Part shown: positions 1 through 7,667 of the stretch, one piece after another
Position numbering within the stretch: position 1 is the stretch's first letter
How the letters are laid out: each line of letters starts with the position of its first letter
Assembly: GCA_934525595.1 (NCBI GenBank)
Contig: CAKSZJ010000034.1
Coordinates: forward strand, 1-19,407
Reading direction: 5' to 3'
DNA from: an uncultured Chiayiivirga sp.
GTDB lineage: Bacteria; Pseudomonadota; Gammaproteobacteria; Xanthomonadales; Xanthomonadaceae
Length of the DNA: 19,407 bases
Notes under the pieces: model-generated
The model's input: the letters and a program-made list of their open reading frames with translations, nothing else
Databases searched by the model: none
What the model was told of the DNA's origin: nothing
Translations under genes and position numbers: made by a program

Positions 1-120
1 AACGATATTGCCCGCGCGCTCAATGGCCGGCCGAGAAAAACCCTGGACTGGAACACGCCGGAAGAAGCCTGGGCCGAAGAAATAGCCAAGTTCAATTCAA
101 CTGTTGCACTTGATTCTTGA
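1..120 (+). CDS. IS30-family transposase, C-terminal fragment (cut by window edge)
   Basis: Frame 1 is open from the first base and ends at TGA 118-120, giving 39 residues. It contains LNGRPRKTLDWNTPEEAW and ends FNSTVALDS. The N-G-R-P-R-K-T-L-x-W-x-T-P-x-E block followed by a short tail ending in VAL is the typical C-terminus of IS30-family DDE transposases, which cut and join the element's ends. The catalytic residues lie upstream, outside the window, so it is not possible to say whether the element is intact. The stop codon falls inside the presumed terminal repeat (104-127), which is usual for this family. IS30 identity is recognised from the motif, not from a search. Confidence 0.85.
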   Translation, partial: NDIARALNGRPRKTLDWNTPEEAWAEEIAKFNSTVALDS

Positions 121-127
121 GACCGCC
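104..127 (+). repeat. Probable IS30-type terminal inverted repeat (right end)
   Basis: These 24 bases overlap the transposase stop codon. By eye they match the minus strand of 19355-19332 at 18 of 24 positions: identical first eight bases TTGCACTT, shared TTGA, and identical last five CCGCC. That fits a transposase-binding end repeat. Confidence 0.55.
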
Positions 128-140
128 ATGCACGCTACCA

Positions 141-173
141 CCAAACCCGCCCGGTATCTTCCGGGTCGGTTGG
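141..173 (-). terminator. Possible terminator downstream of the hydrolase gene
   Basis: An imperfect hairpin with core CCCGG-AAGATA-CCGGG is flanked by CCAACC and GGTTTGG arms. It lies about 75 bases past the stop of the minus-strand gene at 249-956. No real U-run follows, so it is a weak candidate. The rest of 128-248 shows no supportable gene. Confidence 0.3.
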
Positions 174-248
174 CGAGACTCGTGGTGGGCGCGCTGACGA
201 TTTGCATCATCGGGTATGGAACGATTCGGTTCGGGGCTCCGGTCCGGT

Positions 249-956
249 TCAGCGGTCGCCGAGGTTCGGTGCGGGACGCGCTGCGGCATCTGATGCGAAG
301 CGTGCCCGCATCCACTGTGCGAGATCGCGGATTTCCTCGGCGCAGACGCTGTGCGGCATGGGGTAGCGGTGCCATTCCACCGGGTAGCCGAGGGCGGTGA
401 GCGCGTCGCGGCTGGCTTCGGCACGAGGGATCTGGATGATCGGGTCGATGCTGCCGTGCGCCATGAAGACGGGCGTTGTGCGATTGGCTTCGGCAGCTTC
501 GGTGGGCAGGGTCCAGGCCAGCGGCAGGTAGGTGGACAGCGCGATGATGCCGCCCAGGCGGTTGCTCTGGCGCAGGCCGGCGGTGAGGACGATCGCGCCG
601 CCCTGGGAGAAGCCGGCGAGGAGGATGCGCTCCGGCGCGATGCCGCGGGTGATCTCGCGCTCGATGAGGCGGTCGGTGAAGGCGGCCGAGGCGCGGATGC
701 CGGCCTCGTCCTGCCGCACATCGAGGTCCACGCCAAGGATGTCGTACCAGGAGCGCATCCGGGCCCCGCCGTTGATCGTGACCGGCTGCACCGGCGCGTG
801 CGGGAAGACGAAACGGATGGCGGGCCAGTCGCGCTGCACGAGTTCCGGCACGATGGGTTCGAAGTCGTGGCCGTCGGCCCCCAGGCCATGCAGCCAGATC
901 ACTGCCCACGCCGGTGCGGGGCCGGTCTGGCGTTCGATGCCGTCGAAGTCGGTCAC
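249..956 (-). CDS. Alpha/beta-hydrolase, carboxylesterase/phospholipase family
   Basis: The 235-residue protein has the layout of the small bacterial carboxylesterase family (EstB/YpfH-like), soluble esterases of broad, mostly undefined substrate range. The oxyanion-side motif WLHGLGADGHDF is at 21-32. The nucleophile elbow GFSQGG is at 115-120 with Ser117. The acid Asp171 is in HGSIDP and the base His202 in PMPHSV, so the Ser-Asp-His triad is complete. There is no signal peptide, so it is probably cytoplasmic. The start is GTG at 956, chosen because AAAAGGAA lies about nine bases upstream and the protein then begins at the usual distance from the first strand. The gene is monocistronic, with an IS end on one side and a divergent gene on the other. 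The true substrate is unknown. Confidence 0.9.
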   Translation of the reverse strand: MTDFDGIERQTGPAPAWAVIWLHGLGADGHDFEPIVPELVQRDWPAIRFVFPHAPVQPVTINGGARMRSWYDILGVDLDVRQDEAGIRASAAFTDRLIEREITRGIAPERILLAGFSQGGAIVLTAGLRQSNRLGGIIALSTYLPLAWTLPTEAAEANRTTPVFMAHGSIDPIIQIPRAEASRDALTALGYPVEWHRYPMPHSVCAEEIRDLAQWMRARFASDAAARPAPNLGDR

Positions 957-1136
957 AGTCGGTTCCTTTTCTGGTCAGTGGCCTGCCATATCGCGCGCCA
1001 GTGTAGCGGGCGGCGTCGGTCCGGTTCGCGCCACCGCGGGCGACGGCGCGGTGATAATGTCGCGTCGGTGCCGCGCCGGAGGCGTCATGGTCGCGCGCAT
1101 CGACAGGTTCCACACGCTCCGGGGAAACGAGAAGCC
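957..1136. promoter_or_regulatory. Divergent intergenic region with weak promoter candidates
   Basis: This 180-base gap separates the minus-strand hydrolase from the plus-strand unknown gene. On the plus strand GATAAT at 1053-1058 is a good -10 hexamer, but no convincing -35 lies upstream of it. On the minus strand TACACT (1005-1000) is a possible -10 for the hydrolase, also without a clear -35. Long open frames crossing the gap look like GC-rich noise. Confidence 0.3.
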
Positions 1137-1637
1137 ATGTACAGCATTCCGGTTCACTGCGATGCCCACGGTGGTTGGGGCATGCTGCACGGCGTCGTGC
1201 ATCTGGAGGAGGGCCGGCTGCGGCTGGAGTACCAGACTGGCGACGCCGTGCTGGGCCTGCTGCGGTCGGCCAGCAAGGAGCTGGTGGCTGGCTTGGATGC
1301 GGTGGCGAGCGTGCGCTACCGGTCCGGGTTTCTCTGGATGAGCCCGAAGATCGAGCTGGAGTTTTCCGACTTCAAGCTGGTCAGCAGCGTGCCGGCGGGC
1401 TATTCGGGCAAGCTTGCGCTGAAGGTGCCGCGCGACAGCCGGGCGATGGCGCGAAAATTCGTCGAGGAGCTGGATCGGGAGCTGTCGTTCCGGCGGCAGC
1501 TGCGATTGGAGCAGGACATCCAGCGCCTGAGCCGGGCCGATCCGCGCCCGCAGCATGATGAAGCGGCTGCTGTTGAACCACCGGCCGCGCGGCGTCCGGG
1601 ATCGTCGGCCGACGGCACCCATGCGGTGCGTGAGTGA
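1137..1637 (+). CDS. Conserved-looking protein of unknown function
   Basis: The 166-residue protein starts at ATG 1137 (MYSIPVHCDAHGGWGMLHG). I do not assign a function. There is no signal peptide or membrane segment. Residues 1 to about 110 alternate short beta-like stretches (LRLEYQ, ASVRYRSGFLWMSPKIELEF, FKLVSSV, GKLALKVP) and end in a helix (RAMARKFVEELDRELSFRRQLRLEQDIQRL). This layout is reminiscent of small PH-like/GRAM-like folds, but that is only an impression. The last ~30 residues are rich in Ala, Pro and Arg and look disordered. The frame stays open far upstream, but residues before 1137 are low-complexity and antisense to the hydrolase gene, so the start is placed at the first ATG that begins ordered sequence. 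The ribosome site is weak (GGGGAAACGAGAAG). It precedes the mla operon in the same direction with a 152-base gap. Confidence 0.7.
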   Translation: MYSIPVHCDAHGGWGMLHGVVHLEEGRLRLEYQTGDAVLGLLRSASKELVAGLDAVASVRYRSGFLWMSPKIELEFSDFKLVSSVPAGYSGKLALKVPRDSRAMARKFVEELDRELSFRRQLRLEQDIQRLSRADPRPQHDEAAAVEPPAARRPGSSADGTHAVRE

Positions 1638-1695
1638 CGGCGCGTACATGAATTGCGCCTGAGCCTGTCCGCTGGCGTGGAGAACGCCGGCGAAC

Positions 1696-1701
1696 GATAA
1701 T
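1696..1701 (+). promoter_or_regulatory. Candidate -10 element for the mla operon
   Basis: GATAAT lies 88 bases before the mlaF start in the 152-base gap 1638-1789. It matches the sigma-70 -10 consensus at five of six positions. The hexamer at -35 spacing (TGGCGT, 1673-1678) is poor, so this is tentative. Confidence 0.3.
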
Positions 1702-1789
1702 CGCCAGTTGTTTTCATGCAATCGCCCGGTACGCGCACGACAGGTGCGGCGGGGTGCTGCGGGCCGTTCAGCGAGGCGTTCCGAGATCC

Positions 1790-2587
1790 ATGACCCCACC
1801 TGAAGATGCCGCCGTCGTTTTCGACAAGGTCACGCTGGCCTACGGTCCGCGCACGATCCTGTCGGGCGTGGACATGGCGATGCCGCGCGGCAGCATCACC
1901 GCCGTGCTGGGGCCGTCGGGCGCAGGCAAGTCCACCCTGCTGCGCGCCGCGGTGGGCGAGCTGGATCCTTCCGCCGGGCGCATCACCGTGCTGGGTGCGC
2001 CCTTGCCGCGCCCGAGCGTGCGCAGCCTGTTCGCGCTGCGCCGCCACATGGGCGTGATGCTGCAGGGCAACGGCCTCCTGAGCGACCTCGACGTGTTCGA
2101 AAACGTGGCGCTGCCGCTGCGCACCCACACCCGGCTGCCCGAGGCGCTGATCGTCGAACTGGTGCGCATGAAGCTCGCCGCGGTCGGGCTCGCCGAGGCC
2201 GGCGCGCTCGAAACCAGCGAGCTGTCCGGCGGCATGGCGCGGCGCGTGGCGCTGGCGCGCGCGGTGGTGATGGATCCGCCGCTGATGTTCTACGACGAAC
2301 CGCTCACCGGCCTGGATCCCATCGCCTGCGGCGTGATCGTCGAGCTGATCCGCGGCCTCAACGAGGCACTCGGCATGACCAGCCTGGTGATCTCGCACAA
2401 CATCCACGAGGTGGTTGCCATTGCCGACCAGGTGCTGATCGTGGCCAATCGCGGCATCGTTTTTGCCGGCGCGCCGGACGAGCTGGCCGCCACCGGCGAT
2501 CCGCTGGTGCGCCAGTTCATGGACGGCCTGCCGGACGGGCCGATCGGTTTCGACTACCGCGCCACGAAGAAGGCGAACCATGGCTAG
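1790..2587 (+). CDS. mlaF: Phospholipid ABC transporter ATP-binding protein MlaF
   Basis: This is the cytoplasmic ATPase of the Mla system, which moves phospholipids between the outer and inner membranes and so maintains outer-membrane lipid asymmetry. The 265-residue protein has all ABC ATPase motifs: Walker A GPSGAGKST (41-49), Q-loop around MLQGNG (90-95), signature LSGGM (145-149), Walker B LMFYDE (165-170) and the switch His203 in ISHNIHE. The LSGGMARRVALARA signature region and the following EPLTGLDPI are characteristic of the MlaF/Ttg2A group. The start at ATG 1790 is preferred over the open frame from 1754 because it gives the normal family N-terminus. GAGG in GCGAGGCG lies a little over ten bases upstream. 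The gene's end overlaps mlaE by eight bases, indicating translational coupling. It is the first gene of the operon. Confidence 0.95.
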   Translation: MTPPEDAAVVFDKVTLAYGPRTILSGVDMAMPRGSITAVLGPSGAGKSTLLRAAVGELDPSAGRITVLGAPLPRPSVRSLFALRRHMGVMLQGNGLLSDLDVFENVALPLRTHTRLPEALIVELVRMKLAAVGLAEAGALETSELSGGMARRVALARAVVMDPPLMFYDEPLTGLDPIACGVIVELIRGLNEALGMTSLVISHNIHEVVAIADQVLIVANRGIVFAGAPDELAATGDPLVRQFMDGLPDGPIGFDYRATKKANHG

Positions 2588-3320
2588 CCAACTCGCCGCG
2601 CTCGGTGCCTTCGGGCTGTTCCTGCTGCGCATCCTGGGCGCGATCCGGTTCACGCGGCCGCAGCTGCGCGACACCATCCGGCAGATCTACGTCATCGGCG
2701 CGCGTTCGGTGCCGATCATTGCGGTGGGCGGTGCCTTCGTGGGACTTGTGATGACGCTGCAGGGCTACCGCACCCTGGTCACCTTCGGTGCCGGCAATGC
2801 GCTGGGCACGATGCTCTCGCTCACCGTGTTCCGCGAGCTGGGGCCGGTGCTCACGGCGATCCTGTTCTGCGGGCGCGCGGGTTCCGCGATGGCAGCCGAG
2901 TTGGGCCTGATGCGCGCCACCGACCAGATCACCTCGCTCTCGATGATGGCGATCGATCCGGTCGGCAAGGTAGTGGTGCCGCGCTTCCTCGCCGGTTTCA
3001 TCAGCGTACCGCTGCTGACCGCGGTGTTCATCGCCTTCTCGATCCTGGCCGGCTGGCTGCAGGCGGTCTACATCCTGGGCGTGGATTCGGGCTACTTCTG
3101 GGCCTCGCTGCAGTCGAGCGTGGACCTGTACGAGGACTATGGCCAAGCCTTCGTGAAGGCGATCGTGTTCGGTGCGTTTTGCGCGCTGATCGCCACCCAC
3201 GTGGGCTACCACGCCAAACCGACCCCGGAAGGCACCTCGATCGCCACCACCCAAGCGGTGGTGTACGGCTCGCTGATGGTGCTGTTCCTGGACTTTCTGC
3301 TCAGCGCGACCTTGTACTGA
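2580..3320 (+). CDS. mlaE: Phospholipid ABC transporter permease MlaE
   Basis: This 246-residue inner-membrane permease pairs with MlaF. It has an N-terminal amphipathic region (IRFTRPQLRDTIRQIY) followed by several hydrophobic segments. The family-defining stretch is TVFRELGPVLTAILFCGRAG followed by SAMAAELGLMRATDQI, the conserved coupling region of MlaE permeases. The C-terminus is strongly hydrophobic (SLMVLFLDFLLSATLY). The start at ATG 2580 overlaps the mlaF stop by eight bases, with AAGG at 2570-2573 as ribosome site. The length is close to that of the usual MlaE (about 260 residues). The frame remains open upstream inside mlaF, but that part is antifunctional Arg/Ser-rich sequence. Confidence 0.95.
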   Translation: MASQLAALGAFGLFLLRILGAIRFTRPQLRDTIRQIYVIGARSVPIIAVGGAFVGLVMTLQGYRTLVTFGAGNALGTMLSLTVFRELGPVLTAILFCGRAGSAMAAELGLMRATDQITSLSMMAIDPVGKVVVPRFLAGFISVPLLTAVFIAFSILAGWLQAVYILGVDSGYFWASLQSSVDLYEDYGQAFVKAIVFGAFCALIATHVGYHAKPTPEGTSIATTQAVVYGSLMVLFLDFLLSATLY

Positions 3321-3364
3321 GGCGTGCGCGGCGTTGATGATGAACTGATGCGGAGGGTGTGCTG

Positions 3365-3856
3365 ATGGCCAGTCCCAAGACCGAGTGGAGCGTGGGTGCC
3401 TTCATCCTGATGGGGTTTGCCTGTGCGCTGGTGCTCGCGTTCGCCTCGACCAACTCGGCCGATCGCATGGGCGGTGCCAGCTATCGGGTCACCGCCAGCT
3501 TCACCAACGCCGGCGATCTCAAGGCGCGCGCGCCGGTGAAGATCGCCGGGGTGAAGGTGGGCGAGATCGAGTCGATCTCGCTCGATCCGAACTTCGATGC
3601 GAAGGTCACCCTGCGCCTGCAGCAGTCTGCCGGCGAGCTGCCGGCAGACACGGGTGCCGCGATCTTCACCAGCGGCCTGCTGGGCGAGCGCTACATCGGC
3701 CTGTCGCCCGGCGGCGATCCCGAGCCGCTCAGGGACGGGGACGAGATCCTCCTGACCCAGCCGGCCGTGGTGCTGGAGCAGCTGATCGGGAAATTCCTGT
3801 TCAACGCCGATTCCGCCCGCGGCGACGATGCTGGCGACGCCGCGCCCGCGCGCTGA
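3365..3856 (+). CDS. mlaD: MCE-domain phospholipid-binding protein MlaD
   Basis: MlaD is anchored in the inner membrane and forms the periplasmic MCE ring that receives lipids from MlaC and sits on MlaE. The 163-residue protein has a short cytoplasmic start, one transmembrane segment (about 10-29, VGAFILMGFACALVLAFAST), and an MCE domain. The domain begins YRVTASFTNAGDLKARAPVKI and continues VKVGEIESISLD and TSGLLGERYIGLSPGG. The C-terminal helix (VVLEQLIGKFLF) matches the pore-forming helix region of the family. ATG 3365 is chosen because GGAGGG at 3352-3357 is ideally spaced. GTG 3359 would overlap that site. It is slightly shorter than the E. coli protein, with an Asp/Ala-rich tail. Confidence 0.94.
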   Translation: MASPKTEWSVGAFILMGFACALVLAFASTNSADRMGGASYRVTASFTNAGDLKARAPVKIAGVKVGEIESISLDPNFDAKVTLRLQQSAGELPADTGAAIFTSGLLGERYIGLSPGGDPEPLRDGDEILLTQPAVVLEQLIGKFLFNADSARGDDAGDAAPAR

Positions 3857-3880
3857 TCCCTTCGACAACGAGAAAAAACC

Positions 3881-4486
3881 ATGCTCCTGCGCCTCATTCT
3901 TGCCCTGCTGCTGACCGTTGGTGCCGCGCCCGCGGCGTTTTCCATGGAGCCGAGCGAGCTCGTGCTCGAGCGCAGCCATGCGGTGCTGGACGCCATCGCC
4001 ACGCGGCGCGAGGAGTTCCGCGCCGATCCGGCGGCGCTGCGCGGCTTCGTCAAGTCCCAGCTCAACGACGTGATGGACCGGCCCTATGCCGCCCAGCTGG
4101 TGCTGGCGCGCCACGCGCGCGGGGCCAGCGCGCAGCAGATCCAGGCATTTGCCGACGCGCTCACCGACAACCTCCTGCGCCGCTACGCCGATGCCCTGCT
4201 CGACGTGGACCCGGGCACCGATGTGCGCATCGCGGCGACCACGCCGCTGCGCGATGGCCAGATCGTGCGCGTCGCCAGCCGCATCGTGCGCCGCGCCGGC
4301 GAGCCGGTGCAGGTGGATTACATGTTCCGCCGCAAGGGCGATGCCTGGCTCGTGTTCGATGTGATCGTCGAGGGTATTTCCTATGTGCAGACCTACCGCA
4401 ACCAATTCGACGAAATCCTGCGCACGCGCAACCTCGATACGGTGATCGAGGACCTGCGCAGCGGGCAAATCCAGCTCGAGGACTGA
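3881..4486 (+). CDS. mlaC: Periplasmic phospholipid shuttle protein MlaC
   Basis: MlaC carries phospholipid across the periplasm between the MlaA outer-membrane complex and MlaFEDB. The 201-residue protein has a Sec signal peptide (MLLRLILALLLTVGAAPAAFS, cleavage near residues 19-21) and then the Ttg2D/MlaC fold. Helical segments LVLERSHAVLDAIATRREEF and LRGFVKSQLNDVMD are followed by the strand region VRIAATTPLRDGQIVRVASR and VDYMFRRKGDAWLVFDVIVE, then the conserved ISYVQTYRNQFDEIL. Length and motif order are normal. The start lies 24 bases after mlaD, with a weak purine-rich site (GAGAAAAAA). The stop is two bases before the GTG start of mlaB. Confidence 0.94.
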   Translation: MLLRLILALLLTVGAAPAAFSMEPSELVLERSHAVLDAIATRREEFRADPAALRGFVKSQLNDVMDRPYAAQLVLARHARGASAQQIQAFADALTDNLLRRYADALLDVDPGTDVRIAATTPLRDGQIVRVASRIVRRAGEPVQVDYMFRRKGDAWLVFDVIVEGISYVQTYRNQFDEILRTRNLDTVIEDLRSGQIQLED

Positions 4487-4488
4487 CC

Positions 4489-4767
4489 GTGGACGCGAAC
4501 GCCGCAGCCCCCGGGCCGCTTCCCGATCGGCTTACCCTCGAAACCGTGAGCGGCATCCATGCGCAGTGGTTTGGCAAGGAAGCCGCAATCGGCGATCTGG
4601 ACCTTTCCGGGGTGAATGAAATCGACAGCGCCGGCGTCGCGCTGCTGCACTGGCTGATCGAGCGCCAGCGCGCCCTCGGCCGCGCGCCCTCGCAGGTGCG
4701 CGAGGACGCGGCGGGGCGCTATCGTGCGCTCTGCCGCGCGCATCGGCTCGATGACATGGCAGGATGA
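4489..4767 (+). CDS. mlaB: STAS-domain protein MlaB
   Basis: MlaB is the small cytoplasmic STAS-domain partner that binds MlaF and is needed for its stability and activity. The 92-residue protein begins at GTG 4489, two bases after the mlaC stop. It has the STAS pattern DLDLSGVNEIDSAGVALLHW, with the conserved Ser47 at the loop position that is Ser or Thr in this fold, followed by helix LIERQRALGR. No ATG is available at a sensible position, so a GTG start is required. It is short for an STAS protein but close to the E. coli MlaB length. Position between mlaC and mlaA supports the call. Confidence 0.87.
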   Translation: MDANAAAPGPLPDRLTLETVSGIHAQWFGKEAAIGDLDLSGVNEIDSAGVALLHWLIERQRALGRAPSQVREDAAGRYRALCRAHRLDDMAG

Positions 4768-4771
4768 GACC

Positions 4772-5605
4772 GTGAACGGGCTGCGTGCTCTGGTGATGGT
4801 TGCGCTGCTCATGGCGCTGGCCGCGTGTGCCGGGAACGGCACGCGCACACCGCCGGACGCCGGACGGGATGCGGTGGCCGCCGACGCCGATTCGGCCGCG
4901 CTGGCGGGCGCGGAAGAAAAGCCGCATTACGGACTGGCCCCGGAGGATCCCTGGGAGCGCTTCAACCGCGGCATGTTCGCCTTCAACGACACCTTCGACC
5001 GCATCCTGCTGCGGCCGGTCGCCAAGGGCTACGCCACCGTGACGCCGCGCCCGCTGCGCACCGGCATCAGCAATTTCTTCACCAACCTGCAGCAGCCCCT
5101 CACCGGCATCAACCTGCTGCTGCAGGGGCATCCGGGGCAGGCCGGCAGCGCGCTCGGGCGGTTCGCGATGAACGCGTTCCTGGGCCTTGGCGGCATCCTG
5201 GATCCGGCGACCGACGTCGGCATCCCGCTGCGCGACCGCGGCTTCGGACAGACGCTGGCGAAGTGGGGGTGGCTGGATTCGCGCTATCTCGTGCTGCCGC
5301 TGTTTGGCCCGAGCACGGTGCGCGACGGCATCGGCAAGGGCGTCAACGCCTCGGTCAGCCCGGTCACCTGGCTGGCGCGGCGCGAAGGTGCTGCGGTCAG
5401 TCTCCTGTACGGTGTCGACGCGCGCGCCTCGGTGCTGCCGTACGAGGCCATGATGGAGGACGCGGCCGATCGCTACCTCTTGATCCGCGACGCCTACCTG
5501 CAGCGCCGCCGCTGCCAGATCATCGACTGCAGCGGCGAGATGCCCGATTACCTGCTGCCGGATTACGAGTTCGAGATTCCGGATTTCGATACGCTGCGAA
5601 ACTGA
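4772..5605 (+). CDS. mlaA: Outer-membrane lipoprotein MlaA (VacJ)
   Basis: MlaA sits in the outer membrane, usually with a porin, and removes phospholipid from the outer leaflet for hand-off to MlaC. The 277-residue protein has a lipoprotein signal ending in lipobox LAAC (Cys19). An acidic Ala-rich linker follows, then the family signature [20 protein letters not shown] and the helical repeats [37 protein letters not shown] and [11 protein letters not shown]. It ends in an acidic stretch ([16 protein letters not shown]). GTG 4772 is preferred because AGGATGAG lies just upstream and it gives a short basic n-region. ATG 4751 would add an acidic N-terminus and overlap mlaB. In E. coli mlaA is unlinked, whereas here it closes the operon. 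Confidence 0.93.
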   Translation: MNGLRALVMVALLMALAACAGNGTRTPPDAGRDAVAADADSAALAGAEEKPHYGLAPEDPWERFNRGMFAFNDTFDRILLRPVAKGYATVTPRPLRTGISNFFTNLQQPLTGINLLLQGHPGQAGSALGRFAMNAFLGLGGILDPATDVGIPLRDRGFGQTLAKWGWLDSRYLVLPLFGPSTVRDGIGKGVNASVSPVTWLARREGAAVSLLYGVDARASVLPYEAMMEDAADRYLLIRDAYLQRRRCQIIDCSGEMPDYLLPDYEFEIPDFDTLRN

Positions 5606-5637
5606 CGCGCGCATCCGCACCGAGGGGAGAGTTATCC

Positions 5638-6234
5638 ATGAGCCAACACGACGACACGCCGGTCACGCAGGCGCAGGCCGAAAGCGCGGTACGCACCCTG
5701 CTGCGCTGGGCCGGCGATGATCCCGCGCGCGAGGGCCTGCTCGACACGCCCACGCGCGTGGCGCGCGCCTACCGCGACTGGTTTTCCGGTTACGAGATCG
5801 ATCCGGCCGAGTACCTGCACCGCACCTTCGAGGAAGTGGCCGGCTACGACGCCATGGTGGTCCTGCGCAACATCCACTTCGAGAGCCACTGCGAACACCA
5901 CTTGGCCCCGATCATCGGCCACGCGCACGTCGGCTACCTGCCCAGCGACAAGGTGGTGGGCATCAGCAAGCTGGCGCGCGTGGTGGATGCCTATGCGCGC
6001 CGCTTCCAGGTGCAGGAAAAGCTCACCGCGCAGATCGCGCACTGCATCCAGCAGGTGCTCAAGCCGCGCGGCGTGGGCGTGGTGATCGAGGCCTCGCACG
6101 AGTGCATGACCACGCGCGGCGTGCACAAGCGCGGGGTCAGCATGGTCACCAGCCAGATGCTGGGCGACTTCCGCGAGGACGCCCGCACCCGCGCCGAGTT
6201 CATGCAGCTGATCCGCGGCTCGCAGCCGGGCTGA
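5638..6234 (+). CDS. folE: GTP cyclohydrolase I (type IA, zinc-dependent)
   Basis: This enzyme converts GTP to 7,8-dihydroneopterin triphosphate, the first step of folate and pterin synthesis in the cytoplasm. The 198-residue protein carries the family blocks in order: [10 protein letters not shown] (36-45), the zinc and active-site motif [10 protein letters not shown] (83-92, with Cys85 and His88 as zinc ligands), [20 protein letters not shown] (108-127), and HECMTTRGV (154-162) with the third zinc ligand Cys156. All zinc ligands are present, so this is the metal-dependent FolE rather than FolE2. GAGGGGAGA at 5622-5630 is a strong ribosome site for ATG 5638. The gap to mlaA is 32 bases, so the gene is probably read from the mla operon. 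It faces the DUF3999 gene, 29 bases away. Confidence 0.96.
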   Translation: MSQHDDTPVTQAQAESAVRTLLRWAGDDPAREGLLDTPTRVARAYRDWFSGYEIDPAEYLHRTFEEVAGYDAMVVLRNIHFESHCEHHLAPIIGHAHVGYLPSDKVVGISKLARVVDAYARRFQVQEKLTAQIAHCIQQVLKPRGVGVVIEASHECMTTRGVHKRGVSMVTSQMLGDFREDARTRAEFMQLIRGSQPG

Positions 6235-6263
6235 GGCCCGCCCCGCGAAAGCCTCGCTTGCGC

Positions 6264-7667
6264 TCAGGCCCCGGACTGGCGCAGCAGCTTCAGCACCATC
6301 GACACCACGCTGAACGCGCCCAGCAGCAGCAGCGCCCAGAGCAGCCACTGCCAGGGCGTGGGCGAGCCGGAGGCATCCGGTCGCGGTGCCAGCGCCGCGC
6401 CGCCGCCCAGCTCCGCGCCGCGCCCCAGCCGCGCCTGTGTCGGCATCCAGTCCGCACCGCGCGCGCTGCGCGCCTCCAGCAGCACCGCGTTGAGCGGAAA
6501 GCTGCCGCGCTCGCTGCGCGCGCTGCCGGCGGCGAGGCGAAACGGGCCGTCGCCCTGGGTCAGGAAGGCGAAGCGGTCCGGCCGCCAGGACAGGGTCAGC
6601 GTCGGCGTCTTGAGCTGTACCGGATCGGTGCGCACGCGCCACTGGCGATCGCGCACCGGCTCGATGTCGAAGGGCGCCGATTCGACTGCGCCTCCGGTAC
6701 CCGACAGGTGAAACACCGCGCCGCGCGCGCGTTCGCGCCAGGGCAGGTCGCTGCGCGGCCGGCTCTCGATGATGACGCTGGCGGCGGCGTTGCGTTCGGC
6801 CAGGGTCACGAGGATGCGTTCCACCGGCAGCGGGCCATTGGCCTGGTACAGGAATCCGGGCAGGCGCGCCTCGGTGTGCCCGGTCAACTCGACGCTGGCG
6901 GTGGCGCGGGCGACCGGATCGGGCGTGCGGCTGCGCAGCGCCTGGACGGTGACGACGGGAAGCGGCTGTGGCGCATCGGTGCGCACCAGTCGCACATAGG
7001 GCAGCGCCGTGTCGGAGAACTCGATCCGGCGTCGTTCAAGGCGCAGGCCGTTGTCGTTCAGCGCCACCAGCGCCTGCGCGGTGGCCAGCCGCGTCCAGGC
7101 GGACAGGTCGCGGCTTCCCAGCACATCCACCCGCGCCACCAGACCTTCGGTCCCGGGGCTGAACTCGACCGTGAGGCCGCGGGTTCGGCCGGGCATGGCG
7201 GAAAGATCGAGCAGGATCTCGGAGGCGGATTCGGTGGCGACATCCCCCCCCATGTCCAGGTTCGCGTCCAGCCGTTCCAGGTGCCCGTCGGTGCGCCGGG
7301 CCACGACCAGCCGCAGGCGCTCGCTGGCGGTACGCGCGCCGCTCACCGGGATGCGGAACATCGGCACCTCCACGGGTGCCGTGGGCGCACGCGCGAGGTC
7401 GGCACGGGCCAGCACGGCATCGAGCGGGGCGGTCGGCACGGCCTCGTCGTGGCCGTTGAACACCACCAGATCAGCCAGGTCGTCGCGCCAGAGCCGGGCG
7501 TAGACTTCCGGGGTCAGCTCGACCTGCACGAGGTCTTCCTGCGGTGTCACGGTGAGCGGCCACTGCCAGGCGAAGTCCTGCGGCGCGGGCGGCAGGTTGC
7601 GTAATTCCTGGGCCGGTGCCAGCGAGGCGATCAGCAGCAGCGCGAAGGGGAGGATGCGCGCGATCAT
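6264..7667 (-). CDS. DUF3999 family protein, exported, single C-terminal membrane anchor
   Basis: The 467-residue protein has a Sec signal peptide (MIARILPFALLLIASLAPAQ). A large beta-rich region with repeated strand-turn patterns follows (for example VQVELTPEVYARLWRDDLAD, LVVFNGHDEAVP and RGLTVEFSPGTEGLVARVDV). A Gly/Ala/Pro-rich stretch then leads to one transmembrane helix (about 439-460, WQWLLWALLLLGAFSVVSMV) and a short basic tail. This is the layout of DUF3999 proteins, whose biochemical role is not known. Most of the chain should face the periplasm. The ATG at 7667 overlaps the stop of the upstream DUF2339 gene by four bases (ATGA), so the two are translationally coupled and probably act together. 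Recognition is by overall pattern and by the DUF2339 neighbour. Confidence 0.82.
   Translation of the reverse strand: MIARILPFALLLIASLAPAQELRNLPPAPQDFAWQWPLTVTPQEDLVQVELTPEVYARLWRDDLADLVVFNGHDEAVPTAPLDAVLARADLARAPTAPVEVPMFRIPVSGARTASERLRLVVARRTDGHLERLDANLDMGGDVATESASEILLDLSAMPGRTRGLTVEFSPGTEGLVARVDVLGSRDLSAWTRLATAQALVALNDNGLRLERRRIEFSDTALPYVRLVRTDAPQPLPVVTVQALRSRTPDPVARATASVELTGHTEARLPGFLYQANGPLPVERILVTLAERNAAASVIIESRPRSDLPWRERARGAVFHLSGTGGAVESAPFDIEPVRDRQWRVRTDPVQLKTPTLTLSWRPDRFAFLTQGDGPFRLAAGSARSERGSFPLNAVLLEARSARGADWMPTQARLGRGAELGGGAALAPRPDASGSPTPWQWLLWALLLLGAFSVVSMVLKLLRQSGA

Larger units (their letters stand above)
1..127 (+). mobile_element. Right end of an IS30-family insertion sequence
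   Basis: The transposase fragment runs into a terminal-repeat-like sequence at 104-127 that starts TTGCACTTGATTC and ends GAGACCGCC. No transposase-like coding is seen beyond 127. The left end is outside the window, so the terminal repeat pair and target duplication cannot be checked. The exact boundary is inferred from where coding ends and from the similar 24-mer at 19332-19355, which also ends in CCGCC. Confidence 0.7.

Noticed and set aside
104..400. Plus-strand open frame of 98 codons that begins inside the IS end.
   Set aside because: It runs antisense through the hydrolase gene, turns Arg-rich and low-complexity, and has no ribosome site.
351..1136. Upstream extension of the unknown gene at 1137 (frame open from 351).
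   Set aside because: The extension is antisense to the hydrolase gene and has GC-rich shadow composition; ordered protein sequence begins at ATG 1137.
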